A DNA stretch of 64,000 bases from Mycolicibacterium fluoranthenivorans. GTDB taxonomy: Bacteria; Actinomycetota; Actinomycetes; Mycobacteriales; Mycobacteriaceae. The translations under genes were made by a program, and so were the position numbers. The notes under the pieces are model-generated. The model worked only from the letters and a program-made list of their open reading frames with translations. It did not search any database and was not told the DNA's origin. The stretch is from contig NZ_JAANOW010000001.1 of the NCBI RefSeq assembly GCF_011758805.1, positions 2,666,001 to 2,730,000 on the forward strand. Direction: 5' to 3'. The stretch's first letter is position 1. The number at the start of each line of letters is the position of its first letter. This document shows positions 1-8,899 of the stretch, piece after piece.

Positions 1-2
1 TG

Positions 3-311
3 GTCAACAAGATCGACGCCGCCGGCGATCTGGCCCTGGCGCAACTGCGCCGTGCGCTACCCGACGCGGTGTTCGTGTCCGCACGCACCGGCGAGGGACT
101 CGACCTGCTGCAGCAGCGGTTGACCGCCCTGGTCGAACCGACCGACGCCTTCATCGACGTCACCATCCCGTACGACCGGGGTGACCTGGTGGCGAGGGTG
201 CACGCCGAGGGGCGTATCGACGCGACTGAGCACACCGCGGACGGCACCAGGATCACCGCGCGGGTGCCGGTTTCGCTGGCCGCGAGCCTGCGCGAGTACA
301 GCAGCGGATAA
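3..311 (+). CDS. hflX: GTPase HflX, C-terminal part (gene starts before the window)
   Basis: HflX is a ribosome-associated GTPase that splits or rescues stalled ribosomes. Only the end of the protein is present. The first codons read VNKID, the G4 (NKxD) motif of the G domain. A G5-type SARTGEGLDLL segment follows about 20 residues later, and then the small C-terminal domain that ends in REYSSG. The frame is open to the window edge, so the start lies upstream. In mycobacteria hflX lies near lexA, which agrees with the neighbourhood here. The family assignment rests on these motifs and on position. Confidence 0.85.
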   Translation, partial: VNKIDAAGDLALAQLRRALPDAVFVSARTGEGLDLLQQRLTALVEPTDAFIDVTIPYDRGDLVARVHAEGRIDATEHTADGTRITARVPVSLAASLREYSSG

Positions 312-321
312 CGCGGACGGG

Positions 322-1980
322 TCAGGCAGCCGCCGCGGCGGTTGAAGTGCTGTCCTTGGCGGCCGCCGGTGTGGTGGATTCCGCGGTGGTGCTGGGGGTT
401 TCGGGCTTCGATTCAGGTGTGGTGTCCGGTTTGGCGGCGGGCTGGGTCTGTGCTTCGGTGCCGGTCTTGGTGGTGCCGGAGGTGGTGCCGTGCTTGCCGG
501 TCACGGTGTCGTGGAACTGACGTACCAGCTGGGCCAGCGGCGCGGAGCCGATCGGCCCACGCACCTTGGGCCGGGGTGTGACGGGCGTGCTCGGCGGCTC
601 GGTCTTGGTGTCGGTGGTCTCCGGGGTCTCGGTCTTCTTGTTGTCGCCGGGATCAGTGGCCTCGGTCTTGTTGTCCACCAAGGTTTTCGGGGTTTCCTGG
701 GTGTCCTTCTTGGCGGTCGCCAGGTTGGTCGCCAGGTTGGTCGCCAGGTTGGTCGCCGTGGTGGTCGTCGTGGTGGTCGCTGTGGTGGTCGCCGTGGCAT
801 TCGCCGCGGCCAGGTTGGTCGAGGTGACCGGCGCGGGCTTTGGCGGCGCTTTGATGCCGATATCGGCGAGGGCGGCCTTGACGCCTTCGCCGAGGGCCTT
901 GACGATATCGCCGGTGAGCTTGACGGGATTGATGTTGAGCGGGATCAGCCGGAAGGGGGCCGGCACGCCGGGGCTGAGGGTGCGGTCGTACCCGGTGTCG
1001 ATGAGCACGCGCAGGACCGGTTCGAGCAGGTCCACGATCGGCTTGACGATGAAGCTGGTGTGGGTGAACCCGCCGAATTCCAGGAACGGCCGGACCAGCG
1101 GCAGCGTCTTGGTGGGGATGGTGATGTAGCGGGTGTCGCCGTAGTCGCTCCAGTTGGCCTGGTTGTCGAGTTCGGCTTTCAGTTCGTCTTCGGTGTACCC
1201 GTCGGGTAGTTCGTTGGGACCGGTGCGGCCATTGGGTGCCAGGTAGCTGCCGTGCACGTACCAGAAGCCGGCCAGGGCGTTGAGGGTGGCCAGTGCGTTG
1301 AGCGGATAGAGCGGGAAGTCGGATACGCCGTCGTATTCGAACGCGATATCGGTGGCGCAGCGCTCGTCACAGGTGTTGGTCGGCGCGGGCAGGCCGAAGG
1401 TGGCGTCCAGGATCGGTACGTGCCCCAGGAGGGCGAGCCGTTCGAACAGTCCGCCGTTGGGCCGGTTGGTGTTCCCGATCATCACGAATGAGATGGCGTC
1501 CGGATTGGCGCCCAGGTCGCCGAGATTGCGCTTCTCGCGGCTGACGATATTGCCGCCCTGCGAGTACCCGAAGATGACGATCGGGGTGTTCGGTGTTCCG
1601 GGTGGCGTCGGATGCAGTGTCCCGTCGAGGGTGGATTCGAGAGTGGCCAGGCCCTTACCCGTCGACACATCCCACTTGGCGCCGCTGAGGCCGCCCCACC
1701 CGGCCAGCGGGATGGGCCAGAACTGTGCCGGGTAGTCGATGGGTTTCACCGTGCAGTCGGTCGACGTGCTCGAGCACGACGGTGTGTAGGGCGCGACGTA
1801 GTAGTCCAGTGCGTGGGCGATGTAGTTGTCCACCTTGGTCGCATCCGGGACGCCGGTGCCGGGCACCAGGAGCACGGTCGCGGCCAGGGCGACGGCCATG
1901 CTCATCGTCGCACCGATGGCGACGAACACGGCCGTCAGCAGCGCCAGCACGGTCAGTACGGATCGTTTTGCGATATCCAT
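322..1980 (-). CDS. Exported PE-PPE-domain serine hydrolase with low-complexity tail
   Basis: The protein has 552 residues. Residues 8-38 form a hydrophobic signal or anchor segment, so it is probably exported. Residues 35-370 form an alpha/beta-hydrolase domain of the PE-PPE C-terminal type (PF08237-like), starting LLVPGTG and with nucleophile elbow GYSQGG (Ser140). There is no PE or PPE module at the N-terminus. The last 170 residues or so are Thr/Pro/Ala/Lys rich, contain LATN repeats and look like a flexible wall-spanning or surface tail. An AAGGTGAG ribosome site precedes the ATG. Substrates are unknown; members of the family act as esterases on short acyl chains. It is transcribed away from the catabolic operon that starts at 2164. 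Confidence 0.8.
   Translation of the reverse strand: MDIAKRSVLTVLALLTAVFVAIGATMSMAVALAATVLLVPGTGVPDATKVDNYIAHALDYYVAPYTPSCSSTSTDCTVKPIDYPAQFWPIPLAGWGGLSGAKWDVSTGKGLATLESTLDGTLHPTPPGTPNTPIVIFGYSQGGNIVSREKRNLGDLGANPDAISFVMIGNTNRPNGGLFERLALLGHVPILDATFGLPAPTNTCDERCATDIAFEYDGVSDFPLYPLNALATLNALAGFWYVHGSYLAPNGRTGPNELPDGYTEDELKAELDNQANWSDYGDTRYITIPTKTLPLVRPFLEFGGFTHTSFIVKPIVDLLEPVLRVLIDTGYDRTLSPGVPAPFRLIPLNINPVKLTGDIVKALGEGVKAALADIGIKAPPKPAPVTSTNLAAANATATTTATTTTTTTATNLATNLATNLATAKKDTQETPKTLVDNKTEATDPGDNKKTETPETTDTKTEPPSTPVTPRPKVRGPIGSAPLAQLVRQFHDTVTGKHGTTSGTTKTGTEAQTQPAAKPDTTPESKPETPSTTAESTTPAAAKDSTSTAAAAA
721..756. repeat. Three tandem 12-bp repeats in the hydrolase tail
   Basis: The 12-mer CAGGTTGGTCGC occurs three times head to tail and encodes the LATN repeats on the minus strand. 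Diverged 12-mers of the form CGTGGTGGTCGT continue to about 793 and encode a Thr-rich run. The unit is a multiple of three, so gain or loss of copies would change tail length without a frameshift. Confidence 0.85.
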
Positions 1981-2114
1981 CTGCTCACCTTGTCGTCCGA
2001 CGGCATCCGTCCCGCAGCGATCGTCGCACCGGGGCGCGGTAACGGAGACGTTAATAGCGAATTTGCCGCGGCGACCTGCGATGCATGCGGCTTCTTCTGT
2101 GGAGGAATTGAAAG

Positions 2115-2129
2115 TAGAATCTTATTCTA
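2115..2129. promoter_or_regulatory. Palindrome TAGAAT-CTT-ATTCTA, candidate TetR operator
   Basis: Perfect 6-bp arms with a 3-bp spacer lie 35 bp upstream of the ATG at 2164, in the divergent gap between the hydrolase and the catabolic operon. A TetR-family gene closes that operon at 6042. Operators of this size and symmetry are typical for TetR regulators of fatty-acid and steroid catabolism in actinobacteria. Binding by the neighbouring regulator is an inference. Confidence 0.55.
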
Positions 2130-2163
2130 ATAATGTCGCCTGGTCTGGAGAAGGGAGCGCCGC

Positions 2164-3369
2164 ATGGGATTGCGGGGCGAGGCCGCCATCGTCGGCTTCC
2201 ATGAGTTGCCGGCCACCCGGAGGCCGGCCGGTGCACCGGAGTTCATCCTCGAACAGTGGGCCCGGTTGGCCGCGGCGGCGATCGCCGACGCGGGACTGTC
2301 GGCCGATCAGGTCGACGGCCTGGTGACCTGCGGAGTGATGGAATCGCAGCTGTTCGTGCCGTCGACCGTCGCCGAGTATCTGGGGCTGGCGGTGAACTTC
2401 GCCGAAATCGTCGATCTGGGCGGCGCCTCCGGTGCGGCCATGGTCTGGCGCGCCGCGGCGGCCATCGAATTGGGGATCTGCCAGGCGGTGCTCTGCGCGA
2501 TCCCCGCCAACTACCTCACCCCGATGTCGGCACAGCGGCCGTACGACCCGGGGGACGCCCTGTACTTCGGTGCGTCCAGCTTCCGCTACGGGTCCCCGCA
2601 GGCCGAATTCGAGATTCCCTACGGCTACCTGGGGCAGAACGGCCCCTACGCGCAGGTCGCCCAGATGTACGCCGCCGCATACGGTTACGACGAGTCGGCG
2701 ATGGCCAAGATCGTCGTCGACCAACGGGTCAACGCCAACCACACCCCGGGCGCGGTGTTCAAGGACAAACCGCTGACCATCGCCGAGGTGCTCGACAGTC
2801 CCATCATCGCGTCACCGCTGCACATGCTCGAGATCGTGATGCCGTGCATGGGCGGTTCGGCGGTGCTGGTCACCAGCGCGGAACTGGCCCGTAAGAGCCG
2901 TCACCGGCCGGTGTGGGTGAAGGGCTTCGGCGAGCGGGTGCCCTACAAGTCACCCGTCTACGCGGCAGACCCGTTGCAGACCCCGATGGTCAAGGTCGCC
3001 GGGTCGGCCTTCGGTATGGCGGAACTGACTCCCGCCGATATGGACATGGTGTCGATCTATGACTGCTACACCATCACCGCGCTGCTCACCCTCGAAGACG
3101 CCGGCTTCTGCGAGAAGGGCAAGGGGATGCAATTCGTCACCGACCACGACCTCACGTTCCGCGGCGACTTCCCGATGAACACCGCGGGCGGCCAGTTGGG
3201 CTACGGCCAGCCCGGCAATGCCGGTGGGATGCACCATATCTGCGATGCCGCCCGGCAGTTGATGGGTCGAGCCGGCCAGACCCAGGTGCCCGACTGTCAC
3301 CGCGCCTTCGTCTCGGGCAACGGCGGTGTGCTGAGCGAACAGGAAGCGCTCGTCTTGGAGGGCGACTAG
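2164..3369 (+). CDS. Thiolase-fold protein, SCP-x/Ltp2-type (probable retro-aldolase or thiolase partner)
   Basis: This is a 401-residue thiolase-superfamily protein of the type annotated as lipid-transfer protein or acetyl-CoA acetyltransferase. At the place where classical thiolases carry the nucleophilic Cys the sequence reads LGGASGAAMVW, with no Cys. This is known for Ltp2-like aldolases, which use Tyr residues and pair with a DUF35 protein. The C-terminal GNAGGMHHICDAARQL segment and the end with SGNGG are conserved family features. GGAGAAGGGA precedes the ATG. The next gene starts directly after the stop codon and encodes a DUF35 OB-fold protein, which supports a two-subunit enzyme. 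The likely role is C-C cleavage of a CoA-activated side chain; the substrate is unknown. Confidence 0.75.
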   Translation: MGLRGEAAIVGFHELPATRRPAGAPEFILEQWARLAAAAIADAGLSADQVDGLVTCGVMESQLFVPSTVAEYLGLAVNFAEIVDLGGASGAAMVWRAAAAIELGICQAVLCAIPANYLTPMSAQRPYDPGDALYFGASSFRYGSPQAEFEIPYGYLGQNGPYAQVAQMYAAAYGYDESAMAKIVVDQRVNANHTPGAVFKDKPLTIAEVLDSPIIASPLHMLEIVMPCMGGSAVLVTSAELARKSRHRPVWVKGFGERVPYKSPVYAADPLQTPMVKVAGSAFGMAELTPADMDMVSIYDCYTITALLTLEDAGFCEKGKGMQFVTDHDLTFRGDFPMNTAGGQLGYGQPGNAGGMHHICDAARQLMGRAGQTQVPDCHRAFVSGNGGVLSEQEALVLEGD

Positions 3370-3795
3370 ATGACCATTCCGTTGAGCAGGCCGCTTCCGC
3401 TGGCCACGCCGACCTCCGCGCCCTTCTGGGAGGGGTTGCGGCGCCACGAGATCTGGATCCAGTACTCGCCGTCGTCGGGCGCGTACGTGTTCTACCCTCG
3501 GGTCCTGGCGCCCGGCACCCTGGCCGATGACCTGGAATGGCGCCAGATCTCGGGCGCGGGAACGGTCGTCAGTTTCGCTGTCGCGCAGCGGCCCGTCGCG
3601 CCGCAGTTCGCCGACGCCGTGCCACACCTGCTCGGGGTCGTGCAGTGGCGGGAAGGGCCGCGGCTGGCCACCGAGTTCGTCGGCATCGACGCCGACGAAC
3701 TGCGGGTGGGGATGCCGGTCACCCCGGTGTTCACCGACATCCCCGGCGACGAACCGGACGCCGGGGTGACACTCTTGCACTACACCGCAGGCTAG
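3370..3795 (+). CDS. DUF35 OB-fold protein, partner of the upstream thiolase-like protein
   Basis: The protein has 141 residues and starts with ATG immediately after the stop codon of the thiolase-like gene. It matches the OB-fold acyl-CoA-associated family (DUF35): an N-terminal helical PFWEGLRRHEIWIQ segment, a degenerate rubredoxin-like part (FYPRVLAPG, without the usual Cys pairs), and then a beta-barrel core with GAGTVVSFAVAQRPV. Such proteins bind thiolase-fold enzymes and help position the CoA thioester, as ChsH2 does for Ltp2. The missing zinc cysteines suggest a degenerate ribbon. Confidence 0.75.
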   Translation: MTIPLSRPLPLATPTSAPFWEGLRRHEIWIQYSPSSGAYVFYPRVLAPGTLADDLEWRQISGAGTVVSFAVAQRPVAPQFADAVPHLLGVVQWREGPRLATEFVGIDADELRVGMPVTPVFTDIPGDEPDAGVTLLHYTAG

Positions 3796-3809
3796 GGAGG
3801 GCCCACACC

Positions 3810-6035
3810 GTGGCATTGGCGCTGACCGACGAACAGGTGCAGATCACCGACGCGATGGCAGGTTTCGCGGCCAGGCACGGCGGTCTGGAGCTGACCCGGT
3901 CGCAGTTCGACGAGCTCGCGGCCGGGGGGCGGCCGGGGTTCTGGGCTGCACTGGTGGATCAGGGCCTGCACGCGGTACACCTGCCCGAACACATCGGGGG
4001 ACAGGGTGGCGGCCTGGCCGAGGCCGCCTGCGTCATCGACGCCGCCGGCTACGGCCTGCTGCCCGGAGCGCTGCTACCGACCGTGATCGCCGGGGCGGTG
4101 GCCGCGACCGCGGAACCGGGAACCGGCACCGAGCGGCTGCTCGGCGATATCGTGGCCGGTCACCCGGCGACGCTGATCCTGCCGCAGGCCGGGCAGCTGC
4201 GCGCGGCCGCCATCGACGGCGGCTGGTCGTTGTCAGGTGCCGTCGGCCCGGAGATCGGCCTGTGTGGGGCCGAACGGGTCATCGTCAGTGCGGGCACCGA
4301 TTCCGGTGCGCTGCACTGGTTCGTCCTCGACACCGCCACGGCCGGGGTGCACGTGGCGGCGCAGACCCCCACCGACCTGACCCGTGATGTGGGCGTGCTG
4401 CAGATCGACGGTGTGCGCGTCGGTGTCGACGATCTGCTCACCGGTATCGATGCGGTGCGTGCCCGATGTATCGCCGTGAGCCTGCTGGCGGCCGAAGCCG
4501 CCGGTATCGCCCGCTGGTGTGTGGACAACGTGGTGGCCTACCTGAAGGTCCGGGAACAGTTCGGCCGGCCCATCGGGTCGTTTCAGGCCCTCCAGCACAA
4601 AGCCGCGATGCTGTTCATCAACAGTGAGCTGGCCGCCGCGTCGGCGTGGGACGCGGTCCGCGCCGCGGACCAGCCCGTGCCCCAGCACCATATCGCCGCC
4701 GCCGGCGCCGCCATCGTGGCGGTCTGTCGGCTGCCCGAGCTGGTGGTCGACGCGCTGACCATGTTCGGCGCCATCGGCTACACCTGGGAGCACGATCTGC
4801 ATCTGTACTGGAAACGCGCGATCAGCCTGGCCGCCGCCGTGGGATCGCGCTCCGAATGGGCGCACGCCCTGGGCGATCCGAGCTGGCCGGGACGCGATTT
4901 CAGCATCGAGATCGATGACGTGGAACCGGATTTCCGGGCCATCGTCGCCTCGGCCCTGGACCGTGCGGCGCAGTTGAGCAACGACACCCCGGGCCGGCAG
5001 AACCCGGAATACGCGGAGTTCTGGACCGGGCCGCAGCGGACCGCCCTGGCGGACACGGGCCTGGTCGCGCCGTACCTGCCCGCGCCGTGGGGACTGGATG
5101 CCAGTCCCGTCCAACAGTTGATCATCGACGAGGAGTTCGAGAAGCGGCCGAATCTGGTCCGCCCGTCACTGGGCATCGCGCAGTGGATCCTGCCGACCGT
5201 GCTGGCCGCCGGATCCGATGCGCAGCGGTCGCAGTTCGCCGATCCGACACTGCGCGGCGAGATCGGCTGGTGCCAGCTGTTCTCCGAGCCCGGCGCGGGG
5301 TCCGATCTGGCGTCGTTGTCGACGCGGGCCACCAAGACGGACGGCGGCTGGCTGGTGAACGGGCAGAAGGTCTGGACCTCGTCGGCGCAGCGTGCCGACT
5401 GGGGCGCTCTGCTGGCCCGCACCGATCCGGATGCCAAGAAGCACAAGGGAATCGGGTACTTCCTGGTGGACATGACGACACCGGGCATTCGGGTGCGGCC
5501 GTTGCGCACGGCAAGCGGTGAGGAACACTTCAACGAGGTGTTCTTCGACGACGTCTTCGTGCCCGACGCCATGCTGGTGGGGGAGCCGACCGCCGGCTGG
5601 TCGCATGCGCTGGCGACTATGGCCAACGAGCGGGTCGCCATCGGCGCCTACATCAAACTGGACAAGGAGAGCGAACTGCGCACGCTGGCAAGCCGGTCCG
5701 GCGCAGACGCGGGCGCGGTCCGGCAGGCTCTCGGTGAGGTCAGGGCCGGGTCGAATGCCATTGGCGCGCTGGCCGTTCGGGACACCCTCAATCGGCTGGC
5801 GGGCCACGGGCCCGGGCCGGCCTCCAGCGTCGGCAAGGTGGCGACCGCGCAGATCGTGCGGCGGGTCACCGCCGATGCGCTGGCTTTCAGCGGGCGTGCG
5901 GCGATGGTGGGCGGTGGCGAGCACTCGGCCGTGGCGCAGAGTCTGATGATGCCCGCCGAGGTGATCGGCGGTGGCACCGTCGAGATCCAGCTGAATATCA
6001 TCGCGACGATGATCCTGGGACTGCCGAAGAATTGA
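3810..6035 (+). CDS. Fused two-domain acyl-CoA dehydrogenase (FadE34-like)
   Basis: The 741-residue product has two acyl-CoA dehydrogenase domains in tandem. Domain 1 (about residues 1-370) ends with MFGAIGYTWEHDLHLYWKRA and lacks an obvious catalytic Glu. Domain 2 (about 380-741) has FSEPGAGSDLASL for FAD binding, WTSSAQRADWGALLARTD, and a C-terminal IGGGTVEIQLNIIA with the probable active-site Glu. Single-chain dehydrogenases of this kind correspond to alpha2-beta2 heterotetramers in steroid side-chain catabolism (FadE34/ChsE3 type). The GTG start at 3810 is chosen because AGGGAGG lies 9 bp upstream and the protein then begins like other dehydrogenases. It lies in an operon with the DUF35 and TetR genes. 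Confidence 0.82.
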   Translation: MALALTDEQVQITDAMAGFAARHGGLELTRSQFDELAAGGRPGFWAALVDQGLHAVHLPEHIGGQGGGLAEAACVIDAAGYGLLPGALLPTVIAGAVAATAEPGTGTERLLGDIVAGHPATLILPQAGQLRAAAIDGGWSLSGAVGPEIGLCGAERVIVSAGTDSGALHWFVLDTATAGVHVAAQTPTDLTRDVGVLQIDGVRVGVDDLLTGIDAVRARCIAVSLLAAEAAGIARWCVDNVVAYLKVREQFGRPIGSFQALQHKAAMLFINSELAAASAWDAVRAADQPVPQHHIAAAGAAIVAVCRLPELVVDALTMFGAIGYTWEHDLHLYWKRAISLAAAVGSRSEWAHALGDPSWPGRDFSIEIDDVEPDFRAIVASALDRAAQLSNDTPGRQNPEYAEFWTGPQRTALADTGLVAPYLPAPWGLDASPVQQLIIDEEFEKRPNLVRPSLGIAQWILPTVLAAGSDAQRSQFADPTLRGEIGWCQLFSEPGAGSDLASLSTRATKTDGGWLVNGQKVWTSSAQRADWGALLARTDPDAKKHKGIGYFLVDMTTPGIRVRPLRTASGEEHFNEVFFDDVFVPDAMLVGEPTAGWSHALATMANERVAIGAYIKLDKESELRTLASRSGADAGAVRQALGEVRAGSNAIGALAVRDTLNRLAGHGPGPASSVGKVATAQIVRRVTADALAFSGRAAMVGGGEHSAVAQSLMMPAEVIGGGTVEIQLNIIATMILGLPKN

Positions 6036-6041
6036 GGTCCG

Positions 6042-6644
6042 ATGACCGCGAGCACGGACTTGCCGGGCTACAAACAGGCGCGCCGGTCGCAGATCGTGGC
6101 GGCGGCGCTGGCGGCGCTCAAGGTGCACGACTATGAGCAGATCCAGATGCGGGACGTCGCCGTCGCGGCCGATGTCGCGCTGGGCACGCTCTACCGCTAC
6201 TTCAGTTCCAAGGAGCACGTCTACGCCGCCGTGCTGATGGAGTGGGCGCAGCCGGTGTTCGACGACACCGCCCGGGACGATCGCCCGGCCGAGCGCCGGG
6301 TGCGGCAGAAGGTGCGCAATATCATCACCAGCTTCGAGCGCTGGCCCGCCTTCTTCAAGGTGTGCATGCTGTTGCAGAACACCACCGATGCCAACGCCCA
6401 GCCGTTGATGCAGCAGTTCGCCGAAACCGCTCAGCGCACTCTGGCGGCGGACTTCGCTTCGCTGGGACACCAGGAGTCGTTCGATACCGCAATCATGTTG
6501 TGGGGCATCGTCAGCACCATGCTGTCCGGAACGATCCACAACGGCTACCCGATCGGGGACGCTTACCGGGTGGCCGACGCGTTCATCGACCTGGTGGCCC
6601 CCCGGCTGCCCGCCGATCAGCGCTCGGCGACCACCGGAGGCTGA
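6042..6644 (+). CDS. TetR/AcrR-family regulator, probable repressor of the 2164-6035 operon
   Basis: The 200-residue protein has an N-terminal helix-turn-helix, IQMRDVAVAADVALGTLYRYFSS, of the TetR type, similar in style to KstR regulators. The C-terminal ligand domain is about 140 residues long and ends with LVAPRLPADQ. It starts 6 bp after the acyl-CoA dehydrogenase, so it is the last gene of the catabolic operon and may respond to an acyl-CoA intermediate. Its 3' end overlaps the convergent oxidoreductase gene by 28 bp. The target is probably the palindrome at 2115-2129 and/or that at 8933-8950. Confidence 0.8.
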   Translation: MTASTDLPGYKQARRSQIVAAALAALKVHDYEQIQMRDVAVAADVALGTLYRYFSSKEHVYAAVLMEWAQPVFDDTARDDRPAERRVRQKVRNIITSFERWPAFFKVCMLLQNTTDANAQPLMQQFAETAQRTLAADFASLGHQESFDTAIMLWGIVSTMLSGTIHNGYPIGDAYRVADAFIDLVAPRLPADQRSATTGG

Positions 6645-8899
6645 TGAGCCCGCACCGGTGGTAGGGGCCCGGCGAACTTCTCCACCTGCACCAGCACGTG
6701 CGCGCCGGTGCAGCCCCGCGCCAAGGCGGATGTCCCGACATCGTCGGTGAGCACGTTCGGGTTGCCGTGCACACACAGCGCATCCGGGTCCGCCGGGTCC
6801 AGCGGGTCGAACCAGGCACCCGTCGACAGCTGGACCGCCCGGGGGCGCACACCGGCGTCGGTGACCACTCCGGCCAGACATGCGCCCCGGTCGTTGTACA
6901 CCCGCACCACGTCGCCGTCGGTCACTCCGCGTTCGGCGGCATCCTCGGGGTGCATCCGGATGGGTTCGCGCCCAGACACTTTCGATCCCTGGCTGAGTGC
7001 GCCGGTGTCGAGCTGGCTGTGCAGGCGGGATGCGGGCTGGTTGGCCAGCAGGTGCAGCGGGAAGCTGGCGGCCCGAGCGCCGCCGAGCCATTCGGTGGGT
7101 TCGAACCAGGCCGGATGGCCCACGCAGTCGGCGTAACCGAAACCATCGATATCGGCCGAGAAGATCTCGATGCGCCCACTCGGGGTGTTCAACCGGTGGG
7201 TGTGCGGATCGGCGCGGAAGTCCGACAGCAGGGTCAGCCCGGGTTCGGTGGGCAGGCGCAGCTGACCGTCGGCCCAGAACTGGTCGAAGGTCGGTGCCGC
7301 GAAATCGAGGCCGGCCGCCCATTTCTCGTACATGTGCTGCAGCCACTGCCGCGCGGTGCGGCCCTGGGTGAACTGGTCGCCCACCCCGAGACGCTCGGCC
7401 AGGGCGGCGAAGGTGTCGTAGTCGTCCCGGGACGCGGCGTAGGGCTCGGTCAGCGCGCGCATCGCGACCAGCAGCGGGTCGTTACGCGACCCCGAATAGT
7501 CTTCGCGCTCATAGGCGGTGGTCGAGGGCACGACGATATCGGCGTGTTTGGCCATCGCCGTCCAGTACGGGTCGTGCACGACGACGGTGTCCGGCCGGGC
7601 CAGGGCGCGCCGCAGCCGCGGGATGTTCTGGTGGTGATGGAACGGGTTCCCGCCGGCCCAGTACACCAGCCGGATATCGGGGTAGGTCAGCCGCTGCCCG
7701 TTGTAGTCGTACTCCTGCCCGGGGTGCAGCAGCATATCGCTGATCGCGGCGACCGGGATGAACGTCGACACCGGATTGGGGCCCTGGGGCAGCACGGGCA
7801 GCCGGTAGCGCAACGGGGCGAGGCCCGGTTCGTTCATCGAGCCGTAGCCGTGCCCGAATCCGCCACCGGGCAAGCCGATCTGGCCGAGCATCGCGGCCAG
7901 CGTCAGGCCCATCCACGGGGCCTGCTCGCCGTGCCGGATGCGCTGGAGCGACCAGCTGACGGTGACCAGGGTGCGGGCGGCGGCCATCCGGCGGGCCAGC
8001 GCGGTGATGGTCTCGGCGGGCAGTCCGCTGAGGGCCGACGCCCAGGCAGGTGACTTCGGGACGCCGTCGTCGCTGCCGAGCAGGTAGCGCTCGAACCGGT
8101 CGTACCCGGTGCAGTAGGTGTCCAGGAACTCCCGGTCCGCGAGGTTCTCGGTGGCCAGCACATGGGCCAGCGCCAGCATGATCGCCACATCGGTACCGGG
8201 TACCGGTGCGTGCCATTCGTAGTCGCCCTCGACATCGTCGCGCAGTGGGGAGAAGGACACGATGTGCCCGCCGCGGTCGCGGAACCGGCGCAGTGCCGCA
8301 CGGGCCGGATGTGCCGTGGTGCCACCGTGATTGATGCCGGTGTTCTTGAGTGCGACACCGCCGAAGCAGACCAGCAGCTCGGTGTGCTCGACGATGACAT
8401 CCCATCCGGTGGAGCGTTTGAACAGGTCGTCGTGGGTGCCGACCACCCGCGGCATGATGACCCCGGTGGCGCCCAGGCTGTACGAGTGGCGCGACGAGGT
8501 GTAGCCGCCGAGCAGTTTGAGGAACCGGTGCACCTGGCTCTGGGCGTGATGGAAGCGCCCGGCGCTGGCCCAGCCGTAGGACCCGCCGTAGATGGCCTCG
8601 TTGCCGTGGATGTCGATGACGCGGCGCAGTTCGTCGGCAAGGAGTTCGGTGAGTTCGTCCCACGTGACCGCGACGAATTCGTCGGCACCGCGGGCGCCGC
8701 TGGGCCCGGGCCCGTCGTCCAGCCAGCCGCGACGCACGGCCGGCCCCGCCACCCGAGCCCGGTGCCGCAGCGAACCGGGGAGGTTCGCCAACAGTGGCGA
8801 GGGATCGGTGTCGGTGGCCATCGGCGTCACGGCCGAGATGTCACCGGCGTGCAGTTCGGCGGTGAAGGCACCCCAATGCGAGTGGCTGGCGCGTGACAC
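6617..8899 (-). CDS. Molybdopterin-dependent oxidoreductase, BisC / DMSO-reductase family
   Basis: The 760-residue protein begins with HWGAF close to the N-terminus, as in biotin sulfoxide reductase BisC, and has no Tat signal or N-terminal Fe-S cysteine motif, so it is probably cytoplasmic. Features in order are GNEAIYGGSYGW, then RHSYSLGATG with Ser141 as the likely molybdenum ligand, molybdopterin-guanine-dinucleotide binding segments (YWAGGNPFHHHQN, VVHDPYWTAMAKHADIV), and a C-terminal aspartate-decarboxylase-like beta-barrel (LANQPASRLHSQ, RMHPEDAAERGVTDGDVVRVYNDRG split over two strands). It probably reduces S- or N-oxides; the substrate is unknown. The start is GTG, apparently leaderless. 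Its end overlaps the tetR gene. Confidence 0.85.
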   Translation of the reverse strand: MSRASHSHWGAFTAELHAGDISAVTPMATDTDPSPLLANLPGSLRHRARVAGPAVRRGWLDDGPGPSGARGADEFVAVTWDELTELLADELRRVIDIHGNEAIYGGSYGWASAGRFHHAQSQVHRFLKLLGGYTSSRHSYSLGATGVIMPRVVGTHDDLFKRSTGWDVIVEHTELLVCFGGVALKNTGINHGGTTAHPARAALRRFRDRGGHIVSFSPLRDDVEGDYEWHAPVPGTDVAIMLALAHVLATENLADREFLDTYCTGYDRFERYLLGSDDGVPKSPAWASALSGLPAETITALARRMAAARTLVTVSWSLQRIRHGEQAPWMGLTLAAMLGQIGLPGGGFGHGYGSMNEPGLAPLRYRLPVLPQGPNPVSTFIPVAAISDMLLHPGQEYDYNGQRLTYPDIRLVYWAGGNPFHHHQNIPRLRRALARPDTVVVHDPYWTAMAKHADIVVPSTTAYEREDYSGSRNDPLLVAMRALTEPYAASRDDYDTFAALAERLGVGDQFTQGRTARQWLQHMYEKWAAGLDFAAPTFDQFWADGQLRLPTEPGLTLLSDFRADPHTHRLNTPSGRIEIFSADIDGFGYADCVGHPAWFEPTEWLGGARAASFPLHLLANQPASRLHSQLDTGALSQGSKVSGREPIRMHPEDAAERGVTDGDVVRVYNDRGACLAGVVTDAGVRPRAVQLSTGAWFDPLDPADPDALCVHGNPNVLTDDVGTSALARGCTGAHVLVQVEKFAGPLPPVRAHQPPVVAER

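Noticed and set aside
721..793. CRISPR array
   Set aside because: The repeats are contiguous without spacers and encode a protein tail. No spaced direct repeats were seen anywhere in the window.
490..1209. Plus-strand frames opposite the PE-PPE hydrolase
   Set aside because: Low-complexity translations opposite a gene with an intact catalytic domain.
5166..7346. Long minus-strand open frame opposite the fused dehydrogenase and tetR
   Set aside because: The translation is Arg/Pro/Gly rich without domain signs; the plus-strand genes have clear families.
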